Of a stretch of DNA of 64,000 bases, positions 24,602-33,087 are shown in pieces. The notes below the pieces were generated by a model, which was not told where the DNA came from, searched no databases, and worked only from the letters and a program-made list of their open reading frames with translations. The translations under genes were made by a program, and so were the position numbers. The DNA lies in contig NZ_SODF01000003.1 in NCBI RefSeq assembly GCF_004365875.1, positions 1 to 64,000 of the forward strand, read 5' to 3'. How positions within the stretch are numbered: the first letter of the stretch is position 1; every line of letters starts with the position of its first letter. This DNA is from Kribbella kalugense (GTDB lineage: Bacteria; Actinomycetota; Actinomycetes; Propionibacteriales; Kribbellaceae).

Positions 24602-25267
24602 TCATCGGCGGCGCGGTTGCACCAGGTTTGACTCGTAGGCGGCGATGACCAGCTGGGCCCGGTCGCGGGCGTGCAGCTTGGCGAGGAGGTGGCCGATGTG
24701 GGTCTTGACCGTGCCGTGGCCGACGTGCAGGTGATCACAGATCTCTTTGTTCGACAGGCCGCGCGCGATCAGCGACAACACTTCGCGCTCCCGATCCGTC
24801 ACGCCGTCGAGCCCGGCGAGCGGCGACTGACCGGGCTCTGCCAGGCGCGCGAACTCGGCGATGAGTCGTCGCGTGACGGACGGCGCGAGCAATCCCTCGC
24901 CCGCGGCCACGACTCTGATCGCCTGCAGCAACTCGACCGGCGGGACGTCCTTCAGCAGGAACCCGCTCGCTCCGGCTCGCAGCGCTGCGTAGACCGAGTC
25001 ATCCAAGTCGAACATCGTCAGGATCAGCACCCGGGGACCGCCGTCGGCCGCACAGATCTGCCGGGTCGCCTCGATGCCGTCCAAGCGTGGCATCCGGACA
25101 TCCATGAGGACCACGTCCGGCCGCTCCTGCCGGGTCAGCTCGACCGCCTCCGCGCCGTCCGCCGCCTCGCCGACCGTCGTCAGCCCGGGCGTGGTGTCGA
25201 TCAGCACCCGGAAGCTGCCCCGCAACAACGCCTGGTCGTCCGCGACCAGCACCCGGATGTCGTTCAC
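24602..25267 (-). CDS. NarL/LuxR-type response regulator
   Basis: 221 aa. The receiver domain has the acidic pair VADDQ, the phospho-acceptor Asp in VVLMDVRMPRLDG, the switch Thr in LILTMFD and the Lys in FLLKDVP. The C-terminal LuxR helix-turn-helix is DREREVLSLIARGLSNKEIC then GTVKTHIGHLLAKL. It overlaps the end of its kinase by 4 bp. The partner is the DesK-type kinase at 25264. Confidence 0.95.
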   Translation of the reverse strand: MNDIRVLVADDQALLRGSFRVLIDTTPGLTTVGEAADGAEAVELTRQERPDVVLMDVRMPRLDGIEATRQICAADGGPRVLILTMFDLDDSVYAALRAGASGFLLKDVPPVELLQAIRVVAAGEGLLAPSVTRRLIAEFARLAEPGQSPLAGLDGVTDREREVLSLIARGLSNKEICDHLHVGHGTVKTHIGHLLAKLHARDRAQLVIAAYESNLVQPRRR

Positions 25268-26361
25268 GCGCTCACCGGCAGCCGTACGACGACCTCGAAG
25301 CCGCCACCGTCGTACGGTCCGGCTCGATACGTCCCGCCGTACATGCTGACCCGCTCGCGGATGCCGATCAGCCCATGCCCTTCCACAGCAGCTCCACCAA
25401 TCCCGTCATCGGTCACCTGCACTTGTACGGCGTTCGCGTCGCCGCGGACTGTCACGTGGCACTGGTGGGCGTGCGCGTGTTTTGTCACGTTGGTCAGGCA
25501 CTCCTGGACGATTCGATGGACGGTCAGCTCGACCGCCTCCGGCAGCGGCTCTGGTACGTCGACGGCGAGCTCGACTCGGACCCCGGTCGACTCGACGCGG
25601 GCGACCAAGTCCGGCAACGCGGCCAGGCCCGCCGGCGGAGCGAGGTCTGCCGGCTCGTTCGACGTACGCAGGAGGCCGAGCATGTGCCGCAGTTCGACGA
25701 GTGCGTCGCGGCTCGTCGACTCGATCACCGACAACGCATCGGCGACCTCCTCGGGGCGTACCTGCAGAACGTGGTTGGCGACGCCGGCCTTGACCGCGAT
25801 CAGGCCCATGCTGTGGGCAACGATGTCGTGCAGCTCGCGCGCGATCCGCAACCGCTCGTCGGCCACCGCCTGCTCGGCCAGCGCCTGTGCCGCGCGAGCC
25901 GCCGCCGCACGTCGGTCCCGGACGACGCGGCCCAGCATCCAGGCGCCGTACATCGCCGCGACCCCGGTCAGCACCAGGGTCACATCCGACCGGCCCGCCG
26001 GGGCACCCGCGACCATCGCCAGGACCAGCACGACGAGGCCGACACTGCCCGCGAGGCCGAACAAGCGCCGGTTGGACAGCGGTCTTGATGAGGCGCAAGT
26101 CAGGGCGACGATGTAGAGGACGTAGGCCGTGGCGAGGAGCGGATCGCGGAGGGCGCCGACGGCGACGGCGATCGCCGAGACCACGACGACGACGCCGAGG
26201 GCGGGGATCGGCCACAAGCGTCGTACTGCTGCCGGAAGCGCTAGACCGACCACGATCAGGGCGTCGGACGGCATGCTCAGCAGGAGGAGTACGGCGTACG
26301 CGACCGCGACGACCACGTCGGCGATGATCAGCTGCCGGCGGCTCAGCCCGTACTCCGTCAC
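25264..26361 (-). CDS. DesK/NarX-type sensor histidine kinase
   Basis: 365 aa. An N-terminal block of about five membrane helices (residues 1-135) is followed by HisKA_3, with the phosphorylated His in RIARELHDIVAHSMG, and a short HATPase domain (VTDDGIGG, GLIGIRERVSMYGG). Such kinases without an extracellular domain usually sense the membrane or a membrane partner. It forms an operon with the NarL-type regulator downstream and diverges from the secreted peptidase gene at 26462, a possible target. Confidence 0.93.
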   Translation of the reverse strand: MTEYGLSRRQLIIADVVVAVAYAVLLLLSMPSDALIVVGLALPAAVRRLWPIPALGVVVVVSAIAVAVGALRDPLLATAYVLYIVALTCASSRPLSNRRLFGLAGSVGLVVLVLAMVAGAPAGRSDVTLVLTGVAAMYGAWMLGRVVRDRRAAAARAAQALAEQAVADERLRIARELHDIVAHSMGLIAVKAGVANHVLQVRPEEVADALSVIESTSRDALVELRHMLGLLRTSNEPADLAPPAGLAALPDLVARVESTGVRVELAVDVPEPLPEAVELTVHRIVQECLTNVTKHAHAHQCHVTVRGDANAVQVQVTDDGIGGAAVEGHGLIGIRERVSMYGGTYRAGPYDGGGFEVVVRLPVSA

Positions 26362-26461
26362 CCTGTGAACCTAACGGATTCGCTGGACCACAGCCTCTGA
26401 CCGAGGTCCGTCGGCCCGTGGTCCGATGTGCCGGCCACGGATCCGCGCAACTCTCGATCGC

Positions 26462-27856
26462 ATGCTGAAACTACTTTCCCTCGCGGTGAGCGGCCTGATG
26501 GCGGTCAACGGCCTCACCCCGCCTGCGCCCCAAGCTCTCAGGTGGGGTGAATGCCCCGGCGGACCGGGTGACGTCGGCATCGAATGCGCCACCCTGCAGG
26601 TCCCGGTCGACTGGTCACAACCCGACGGCCGGAAGCTCACCCTCATGCTCGGCCGACTCCGCTCGACGGCGGCCACGTCGAAGGGATCCGTGCTGGTCAA
26701 CTTCGGCGGGCCGGTCGGGATCAGCATCGACCTGATGCGCTCGTACGGCGGCGGCCAGGCCTTCGCGGGGTTGCGGCAGAAGATGGACATCGTCACCTGG
26801 GACCTCCGCGGCGGACCCAACAACCCGGGCCTGAGTACGAATCTGCCCTGCGACTGGTCGTACCAGCGGATGCCGCGCGTGCCGCGCAACCAGGCCGAAT
26901 TCGACCAGCTCGCCGCCACCAACCGCGCGACGGCTGTGAAATGCCAGGAGAAGGATCCACAACTGTTCGGAACGATGGACTCCGCGAGTCACGCCCGCGA
27001 TATGGAGGCGATCCGGCGCGCTCTCGGTGAGACCAAGGTCAACTTCTACGGAGCCTCGTACGGCGGTTTCATCGGGCAGACGTACGCGCGGCTCTTCCCA
27101 CGGAACGTACGGTCGATGGTGCTCGACGGCACGTGGAACCACAGCACGGACAACTGGGACCGCGAGCTGCCGCTCCTCGCGCGGGACGTGCAGACCTTCG
27201 TCACCCGCTTCTTCGATTGGTGCCGTAGGCAAGGAAACTGCGCGGATGCGCCGGCCCTGTGGCAGCGGGTCGTTGCCCAGGCGCAACGCAATCCGATGCC
27301 GGCCGGGAGTACGACGTACGACGGCAACGAGATCCGCTGGTCCGGTGTGACCATGGCACGGGCCGGCGAGGCGTCGTACCCGACGTTGCTGGCCGCGCTA
27401 CGGAAGGCCGCGACCACTGGTGACGCGTCCGGCTTCGTCACGGCGAACGCTCCGTTCCCCGGGGCAGCGTCACCCGGCGTGGTTGAGTGCACCGACTGGC
27501 CGCATCCGGCTAATCAGCGCCAACTCGAACAGCAGATCCGCCGGACCGAGGCCGCCGCGCCCTACACCGGGATTGCCGGCACGATTCAGCTCGCCATCTT
27601 GTCGTGTGTCGGCTGGCCCGTTGCCGTTCGCAACGAACCCGCCGCGCTCCCCCACGGCCTGCCTCCGTTGCTGATGGCCGGTAACTGGAGCGAGTACGAG
27701 ACCGGGTCGCGGGTGATCGACCAGGTGCCGGGCAGCGGGTCGATCTATCACGACGGCCCGGGACACACGCTCTACATGGCCAACGAGTGCGCCAAGGCGA
27801 AGATCGACGCGTATCTGTCCGATCTCGTCGTTCCGCGGCGCGGCACTCGCTGCTGA
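26462..27856 (+). CDS. Secreted TAP-type tripeptidyl aminopeptidase / alpha-beta hydrolase
   Basis: 464 aa. A short hydrophobic signal peptide (residues 1-25) is followed by the S33 SlpD/TAP pattern: CATLQVPVDWSQP, the oxyanion region NFGGPVG (the family usually has NPGGPG), DLRGGPNNPG and the nucleophile elbow GASYGG near 200. The C-terminal TAP domain carries the catalytic His in GPGHTLY and ends with the conserved PRRGTRC. Probably removes peptides from protein N-termini outside the cell. The start ATG 26462 lacks a strong ribosome site. Confidence 0.87.
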   Translation: MLKLLSLAVSGLMAVNGLTPPAPQALRWGECPGGPGDVGIECATLQVPVDWSQPDGRKLTLMLGRLRSTAATSKGSVLVNFGGPVGISIDLMRSYGGGQAFAGLRQKMDIVTWDLRGGPNNPGLSTNLPCDWSYQRMPRVPRNQAEFDQLAATNRATAVKCQEKDPQLFGTMDSASHARDMEAIRRALGETKVNFYGASYGGFIGQTYARLFPRNVRSMVLDGTWNHSTDNWDRELPLLARDVQTFVTRFFDWCRRQGNCADAPALWQRVVAQAQRNPMPAGSTTYDGNEIRWSGVTMARAGEASYPTLLAALRKAATTGDASGFVTANAPFPGAASPGVVECTDWPHPANQRQLEQQIRRTEAAAPYTGIAGTIQLAILSCVGWPVAVRNEPAALPHGLPPLLMAGNWSEYETGSRVIDQVPGSGSIYHDGPGHTLYMANECAKAKIDAYLSDLVVPRRGTRC

Positions 27857-27857
27857 A

Positions 27858-29396
27858 TCAGCGCACCTTGACCGTGGTTGCAGGACTCTTCTGGACGTTG
27901 CGTCCGTCACTGACCTCGACGCGGTATGACAGCGTCTGACCGCTGGTCAGACCGGAGTCGGTGACGGACGTGACGGCCGCCTTCGTCCAGGAGTTCGACG
28001 AGCGCGACCAGCTGCCGATCCGCGTGCTGCCGCGGTAGACGAGGTAGGTCAGGCTGATGTTGTCCCGGTCGAGCACGGTCGGGAACGCGATCGTCACCTT
28101 GTTGGCTCGCGCGCTCGCGACCTTCGGCGCGGCCGGTCGGGCCGGCGCGGCTCCACCCGGGGTGCTGGTGAACCGCGTCAGCCCCTCCTGCGGTACGCCG
28201 TTCACCTCGGTGAAGTCACCGCCGGCCCACAGGTCGTTGCCGCCGGACGCGAACGACAGCGGGCCGACCAGAGTCTCGCCGCCGGCGTCGGTGTTCGGGA
28301 ACCACGGGCCGAGCTTGCCGGTGGTCGTGCTGTAGACGAGCAGGTGGTGCATCCCGGTCTTGTCCGGGAACTCGCCGTCCGCGCTGCAGTCATGCGCGTG
28401 CGAACCCTTGTACAACCAGTTGCCGATGGCCTTGATCGCCTCGGTCGCACCCCGGCAGTGGCTCTGCCAGATCAGCTTGCCGGTCGTCGCATCCGCGGCG
28501 AGTACTCCGTCGTAGCACGAGATGCTGCCGGTCCCGGCGTTGGACGCGAACACCTTGTTTCCTTGGACTTCCAGGTCCTTCACGCGACTGTCGCAGCCCT
28601 TGGTCTTCGCCGGGATCGCTGCGACCGCGGGCATCGAGAGCAGGGCGCCGGTGGTGGCGTTCACGGTCGCGAGCGCGTGATCGTTCCCGCCGCCGATCCG
28701 GGTGAAGCCGCCCCCAACGAACACCCGCTTGCCGTCCGTGGACACCTCGATCGCATGGACGTCGTCGTTCGCGTCCGGACTCCACGGCAGCAGCGTGCCG
28801 GTGTCGAGCCTGACCGCGGCGACCCGGCTGCGGGCCATCTTGTCCACGGTGCCGAACGAGCCGCCCAGATAGACCGTCTTGTCCGTGATCTTCAGTGCCG
28901 CGACACGGTAGTTCACGACCGGATCCCAACCGGCGACAAGCTTGCCGGTGGCTACATCGAACATCGCGACGTGCGACCGTGCCACCCCGTCGACGGTGGT
29001 GAAGTCACCACCGATCACGACCCGCTTGCCGTCGGGAGACGTCGCGACACTCCACACCGGCCCGTCGACCTGCGGCGCGAACCGCGTCGGTACGCCGGTG
29101 GTCCGGTTCAGCACCACGAAGTACTTCCGCGACGCATCGTCGATACCGCGGGCCCTCCCCGGCGGCCGGACCCGGGTGAACAGTCCGCCCACGAACACCA
29201 GATTCCCCGCGACCGCGACCGAGTTCACGCTCGCGTTCGTCTGCCAGGACGTCTGCTGCACCGACGACAACGCGGATCCGAACCCCCGCGGCGCACTGTG
29301 AGCCTCTGTCGCGGCCTGCACCACCGGCCCCGATGGAACCAGCGCCGCAGCCACAACGGCCGCACCGGTGACAACTGCCAAAACAGCCTTCTTCAT
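27858..29396 (-). CDS. Secreted beta-propeller protein with C-terminal fibronectin-like domain
   Basis: 512 aa. A Sec signal peptide (MKKAVLAVVTGAAVVAAAL...AQAAT-like) is followed by six or more blades of the form F/YVGGxFTxVxG...L..VxATTGxL, the delta-60/PQQ-like repeat. A linker rich in Pro and Ala comes next, then a beta-sandwich domain (residues 420-512) ending in a KSPATTVKVR strand. ATG 29396 is preceded by a G-rich stretch (GGGGG). Most likely a cell-surface or secreted structural or binding protein; no catalytic residues are evident. Confidence 0.8.
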   Translation of the reverse strand: MKKAVLAVVTGAAVVAAALVPSGPVVQAATEAHSAPRGFGSALSSVQQTSWQTNASVNSVAVAGNLVFVGGLFTRVRPPGRARGIDDASRKYFVVLNRTTGVPTRFAPQVDGPVWSVATSPDGKRVVIGGDFTTVDGVARSHVAMFDVATGKLVAGWDPVVNYRVAALKITDKTVYLGGSFGTVDKMARSRVAAVRLDTGTLLPWSPDANDDVHAIEVSTDGKRVFVGGGFTRIGGGNDHALATVNATTGALLSMPAVAAIPAKTKGCDSRVKDLEVQGNKVFASNAGTGSISCYDGVLAADATTGKLIWQSHCRGATEAIKAIGNWLYKGSHAHDCSADGEFPDKTGMHHLLVYSTTTGKLGPWFPNTDAGGETLVGPLSFASGGNDLWAGGDFTEVNGVPQEGLTRFTSTPGGAAPARPAAPKVASARANKVTIAFPTVLDRDNISLTYLVYRGSTRIGSWSRSSNSWTKAAVTSVTDSGLTSGQTLSYRVEVSDGRNVQKSPATTVKVR

Positions 29397-29474
29397 GCCC
29401 GAACCCCCTGGGGCCCGCCCCGACGGAAGCTGCCGACCCACACTCGATGACTATGCGCCACCAAACGATAACTG

Positions 29475-30341
29475 TCAGCTCATCGAGTAGCGAACCCAGG
29501 GCCTGAGCTTGCCGGGGTTGCGGATCCCCCAGATGTGTTTGATCCGGTCGCCCGAGACCTCGAACGCGTACACCGTCACAGTGACGCCACCGCGCTGCGC
29601 CACCAGACCGGGCTGACCGTTGACCGTCCGCTCGAGGATCGTCAGGTCGCGGAGCTTGCCGCCGAAGTTGATCAGTGAGCGCGCGATCCGCTCGGCGCCG
29701 GCGATCGGGCGGAGCAGGGCACTAGTGAGGCCGCCGCTGTCGGCGATCACCGTGGCGTCGGGGTCGAGCAGGCTCATCAGCGCGGCGATGTCCTTGGCCT
29801 CCCAGGCCTGCTTGAACTCCCTGATGATGGCGGCCTGCCGGTCCGCCGGGGTCGCGGGCGCCTGCGCCGTGCGGATCCGGCGGCGGGCCGAGGAGGCCAA
29901 CTGGCGACAGGCCGCCGGTGACCGGCCGACGATGTCGGCGACTTCGGCAAAGGGGTAGCGGAAGACATCGTGCAGGATGAACGTCACCCGCTCGGCCGGC
30001 GTCATCGATTCGAGGACGACGAGGAACGCCATGTTGACCGACTCGTCGAGGGTGACCCGGTCGGCCGGGTCCGGGCTGTCCCACTCGGCGGGCTCGGGCA
30101 GCGGCTCGGGGATCCACTCTCCGACGTACGTCTCCCGCCGTACCCGTGCCGACGACAACTGGTTGAGGCACAGCCGGCTGGTGACCGTGGTCAGCCAGGC
30201 GCCCGGGGATGCGATGGCGTCCTGCTGCTCTCCGGACATGGCGTACCAGCGGGCGTAGGCCTCCTGGACGACATCTTCGGCGTCGGCCAGGGAACCGAGC
30301 AGCCGGTAGGCGAGATTGATCAGCTGGCGCTGTTCCTTCAT
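29475..30341 (-). CDS. ECF41/SigJ-type sigma factor with C-terminal SnoaL-like domain
   Basis: 288 aa. The sigma2 region (LINLAYRLLGSLADAEDVVQEAYARW) and sigma4 region (RVTFILHDVFRYPFAEVADIVGRSPAACRQ) are clear. A C-terminal SnoaL/NTF2-like domain from about residue 170 contains VIADSGGLTSA. In the ECF41 group this extension acts as a built-in controller instead of an anti-sigma factor. The divergent FAD oxidoreductase at 30433 is the expected target gene. Confidence 0.93.
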   Translation of the reverse strand: MKEQRQLINLAYRLLGSLADAEDVVQEAYARWYAMSGEQQDAIASPGAWLTTVTSRLCLNQLSSARVRRETYVGEWIPEPLPEPAEWDSPDPADRVTLDESVNMAFLVVLESMTPAERVTFILHDVFRYPFAEVADIVGRSPAACRQLASSARRRIRTAQAPATPADRQAAIIREFKQAWEAKDIAALMSLLDPDATVIADSGGLTSALLRPIAGAERIARSLINFGGKLRDLTILERTVNGQPGLVAQRGGVTVTVYAFEVSGDRIKHIWGIRNPGKLRPWVRYSMS

Positions 30342-30369
30342 GACTCTTCGACCAGACAGCGCGGCGATT

Positions 30370-30397
30370 TGTGACGCCTCACGTTATGAACGGGTCG
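30370..30397 (+). promoter_or_regulatory. Candidate ECF41-type promoter
   Basis: TGTGACG at 30370-30376 followed after about 17 bp by GGTCG (30393-30397) is similar to the ECF41 promoter pattern (TGTCACA, then CGTC after about 16 bp). It lies 36 bp before the oxidoreductase start. The match is imperfect. Confidence 0.3.
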
Positions 30398-30432
30398 CTT
30401 GTCGGACTGGTGTGACCAGAAAGGAACCCACC

Positions 30433-31605
30433 ATGTCCGAGAAACTGCACCAGGTCGTCGTCATCGGCGGCGGGTACGCCGGAACTCTTGCCGCCAACCG
30501 TCTCCGGGTGAACGCCGACGTTGCCATCACCTTGATCAACCCCCGTCCGAAGTTCGTCGAACGCATCCGGCTGCACCAGTTCGTGGCACGTACCGGCGAC
30601 GCCACGATCGACTACGGCACGCTACTCGGCGAGGGGATCGAGCTCGTCGTCGACAGCGCAACGGATATCGACACCACCGCCCGTACAGTGCGACTGGCGT
30701 CGGGCCGCGCGCTGGACTACGACTACGTCATCTATGCGGTCGGCAGCACTGCGGCGATTCCGTCCTCGGTGCCTGGCGCGGCCGAGTTCGCCTTCGACAT
30801 TGCCGAGTTCGAGTCCGCGCAGCGGCTCCGCGCCAAGCTGGACGATCTGCCCCTCGATGCCCCGATCACCGTGGTCGGCGGCGGACTGACGGGCATCGAG
30901 ACGGCCGCCGAGCTGGCCGAACGAGGACGCGCGGTCACGCTGGTATGCGGCGGATCCCTGGCGCCGACGTTCAGCACGAAGGCTCGCCGATACATCGGCA
31001 AGTGGCTGGCCCGGCACGGCGTCGACGTACGTTTCGTGGACAAGGTGACCGAGGTTCGGCCGGATGCGATCGTCCTCTCCGACGGCGGGACCCGACCCAG
31101 CGCGCTGACGATCTGGACGACCGGTTTCGGCGTACCGGAGCTGGCGGCCGCGAGTGGACTGCACACCGACGCGCTCGGTCGGCTGCTCACCGACGAGACG
31201 CTGACCAGCGTCGACGACGACCGCATCGTCGCGACCGGCGACGCGGCCGCCCCGTCCGGACAGCCGCTTCGGATGAGCACGTACGCCGCTGGTCCGCTCG
31301 GGGCGCAGGCCGCGAACACCGTGCTGAGCCGCATCGCCGGGACCGAGCCGGCGGTGATCGACCTGGCCTTCACGGGAGCCTGTGTCAGCCTCGGCCGGCA
31401 GGCCGGGATCCGGCAGCTCGCCCGCAAGGACGACACCGCGGTGAACGTCTACATCGCCGGTCGGCTGGGCGCGGTGATCAAGGAGACGGCCTGCACGTTC
31501 GTGGTGGAGAAGCGGATCCGCCGCGAGGCCCGCGAGCCGGGCTCGATGGGCTGGCCGAAGGGCGGTCCCCGCGCTGTGAAAGAGGGCTTGCCTCAGGTTA
31601 GTTAG
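30433..31605 (+). CDS. FAD-dependent pyridine nucleotide-disulfide / NDH-2-like oxidoreductase
   Basis: 390 aa. There are two dinucleotide-binding motifs: VVVIGGGYAGTLAANRL at the N-terminus for FAD and ITVVGGGLTGIETAAEL near 165 for NAD(P)H. ATGDAAAP near 275 is the second FAD contact. AAGGA lies 8 nt before ATG 30433. It resembles NADH dehydrogenase type 2 but lacks an obvious C-terminal membrane helix. Divergent from an ECF41 sigma factor, its probable activator. The stop codon lies in the inverted repeat at 31602. Confidence 0.9.
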   Translation: MSEKLHQVVVIGGGYAGTLAANRLRVNADVAITLINPRPKFVERIRLHQFVARTGDATIDYGTLLGEGIELVVDSATDIDTTARTVRLASGRALDYDYVIYAVGSTAAIPSSVPGAAEFAFDIAEFESAQRLRAKLDDLPLDAPITVVGGGLTGIETAAELAERGRAVTLVCGGSLAPTFSTKARRYIGKWLARHGVDVRFVDKVTEVRPDAIVLSDGGTRPSALTIWTTGFGVPELAAASGLHTDALGRLLTDETLTSVDDDRIVATGDAAAPSGQPLRMSTYAAGPLGAQAANTVLSRIAGTEPAVIDLAFTGACVSLGRQAGIRQLARKDDTAVNVYIAGRLGAVIKETACTFVVEKRIRREAREPGSMGWPKGGPRAVKEGLPQVS

Positions 31606-31634
31606 TCGGCTAAGTTTTCTGCTTAGCCGACTAA
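31602..31634 (+). promoter_or_regulatory. 13-bp perfect inverted repeat (operator or terminator)
   Basis: TTAGTCGGCTAAG (31602-31614) and CTTAGCCGACTAA (31622-31634) are perfect inverse complements around a 7-nt T-rich loop. The repeat starts inside the oxidoreductase stop codon and ends 9 bp before GGGAGGA of the SDR gene. The sequence has much lower GC than its surroundings. It could be a TetR-type operator for the SDR gene or the terminator of the oxidoreductase gene. Confidence 0.6.
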
Positions 31635-31655
31635 ACAATACTGGGAGGACGGGTC

Positions 31656-32435
31656 ATGGACCTGGGATTCAAGGACGCCGCGGTGCTGGTGACGGGCGGG
31701 TCGTCGGGGATCGGGCGGGCCACCGCGATCGCGTACGGGCGGGAAGGTGCGCGGGTCGCGATCACCTACAACACCCGGAAGGACGCGGCCGAATCAGTCG
31801 CCGCGGAGATCGAGGCGTCCGGCGGTACGGCATACGTCGTACCGCTGGATCTGGGTGAGCCGGAGACGATCGCGGCTGCGGTCGCGTCGACCGTCGAGCA
31901 TTGGGGCGGTCTCGATGCCGTGGTCGCGAACGCGGTCAGCTGGGGGACGCTCGGGTACGACGAACGGCCGGAGAAGATCGAGGATTCCAGGCCGGAGTGG
32001 TGGACCGGGATCCTGCGAGCGAATCTCGAGGGGAACTTCCACCTTGTCCAGCAGGTCGCACCGGCGCTGCGGCGGTCGGAGCACGGCCGGCTCGTGCTGA
32101 TCTCGACAGACCTGGCCGAGCGCGGAATGAAGGGTTCCTGGGCGTACGGCGCCGCGAAGGCCGGACTGCACGGCCTGGCCGCGAGCCTGCAGCACGACCT
32201 GGGCGCGGACGGCGTCCTGGTCAACGTCGTACTCCCCGGCATCACGCTGGAGAACGGCGAACACCGGGTCATCCCCCGGCCGGTGCTGGACCGGATCGCG
32301 GCCGGATTCACCGCCCGGCACCTGCCCGACACGACCGAGCTGGCCGACGCGATCCTGTTCCTGACGTCGCCACGCACCAAGGCGATCCAGGGACAACTGC
32401 TCCACGTCACCGGCGGCAACCTGATTCCGGGGTGA
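31656..32435 (+). CDS. Short-chain dehydrogenase/reductase
   Basis: 259 aa. The nucleotide-binding TGGSSGIGRATA motif and the catalytic Tyr-Lys in WAYGAAKAGL are present, with a Ser (LVLISTD) on the strand before. The C-terminal ending TGGNLIPG is usual for FabG-like SDRs. A strong GGGAGGA ribosome site precedes ATG 31656. It stands alone downstream of a perfect inverted repeat. The substrate is unknown. Confidence 0.9.
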   Translation: MDLGFKDAAVLVTGGSSGIGRATAIAYGREGARVAITYNTRKDAAESVAAEIEASGGTAYVVPLDLGEPETIAAAVASTVEHWGGLDAVVANAVSWGTLGYDERPEKIEDSRPEWWTGILRANLEGNFHLVQQVAPALRRSEHGRLVLISTDLAERGMKGSWAYGAAKAGLHGLAASLQHDLGADGVLVNVVLPGITLENGEHRVIPRPVLDRIAAGFTARHLPDTTELADAILFLTSPRTKAIQGQLLHVTGGNLIPG

Positions 32436-32508
32436 TCGCAATGCGGCCCTGACGGCGCCGACGCTTGTACGGTGGGCTCAGGGAGTACTCCGATGAAGGA
32501 GCGTCGCG

Positions 32509-33087
32509 ATGGCTCGGGCACTGATCGTGGTGGATGTGCAGAACGACTTCTGCGAGGGCGGAAGCCTGGCCGTCAGCGGTGGCGCCGATGTCGCGTTCCG
32601 GATCGGTGAGCTGCTGCACAAGTGGCACGAGGCCGAGGTCGACGACCGCGAGTACGCGTACGTCGTGGCCACCCGGGACCACCACATCGACCCGGGTGAC
32701 CACTTCTCCAACAACCCCGACTACGTGAACTCCTGGCCGCGGCACTGCGTCGCCGGCACCGACGGCGTCAGCTTCCACCCGAACCTGGACCCGCAGCCGT
32801 TCGACGCGATCTTCGACAAGGGCGAGTACGCAGCGGCGTACTCCGGCTTCGAGGGCAAGTCCCACGAGGGCGGTCACGCACTCGCCGACTGGCTCCGCGG
32901 CAAGGGCGTCACCAGCGTCGACGTCTGCGGACTCGCAACCGACTACTGCGTCCGCGCAACCGCCCTCGACGCCCGCAAAGAAGGCTTCGGTACGACGGTC
33001 CTCACCGAACTCACCGCTGGCGTAGCTCCCTCCAGCACCGAACAAGCCCTCACCGACCTCCGCACCGCCGGCGTCGCCCTTACCTGA
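32509..33087 (+). CDS. pncA: Nicotinamidase / isochorismatase-family hydrolase
   Basis: 192 aa. The catalytic triad is visible: Asp in VVDVQNDFCEGG, Lys in FDKGEYAAAYSGF, and Cys in CGLATDYCVRATAL. The metal ligands sit in TRDHHIDPGDHF. This set is that of PncA-type nicotinamidases, which convert nicotinamide to nicotinate for pncB (18157). AAGGAG lies upstream of ATG 32509. It converges on the AbgT gene with an 8-bp overlap of the 3' ends. Confidence 0.92.
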   Translation: MARALIVVDVQNDFCEGGSLAVSGGADVAFRIGELLHKWHEAEVDDREYAYVVATRDHHIDPGDHFSNNPDYVNSWPRHCVAGTDGVSFHPNLDPQPFDAIFDKGEYAAAYSGFEGKSHEGGHALADWLRGKGVTSVDVCGLATDYCVRATALDARKEGFGTTVLTELTAGVAPSSTEQALTDLRTAGVALT

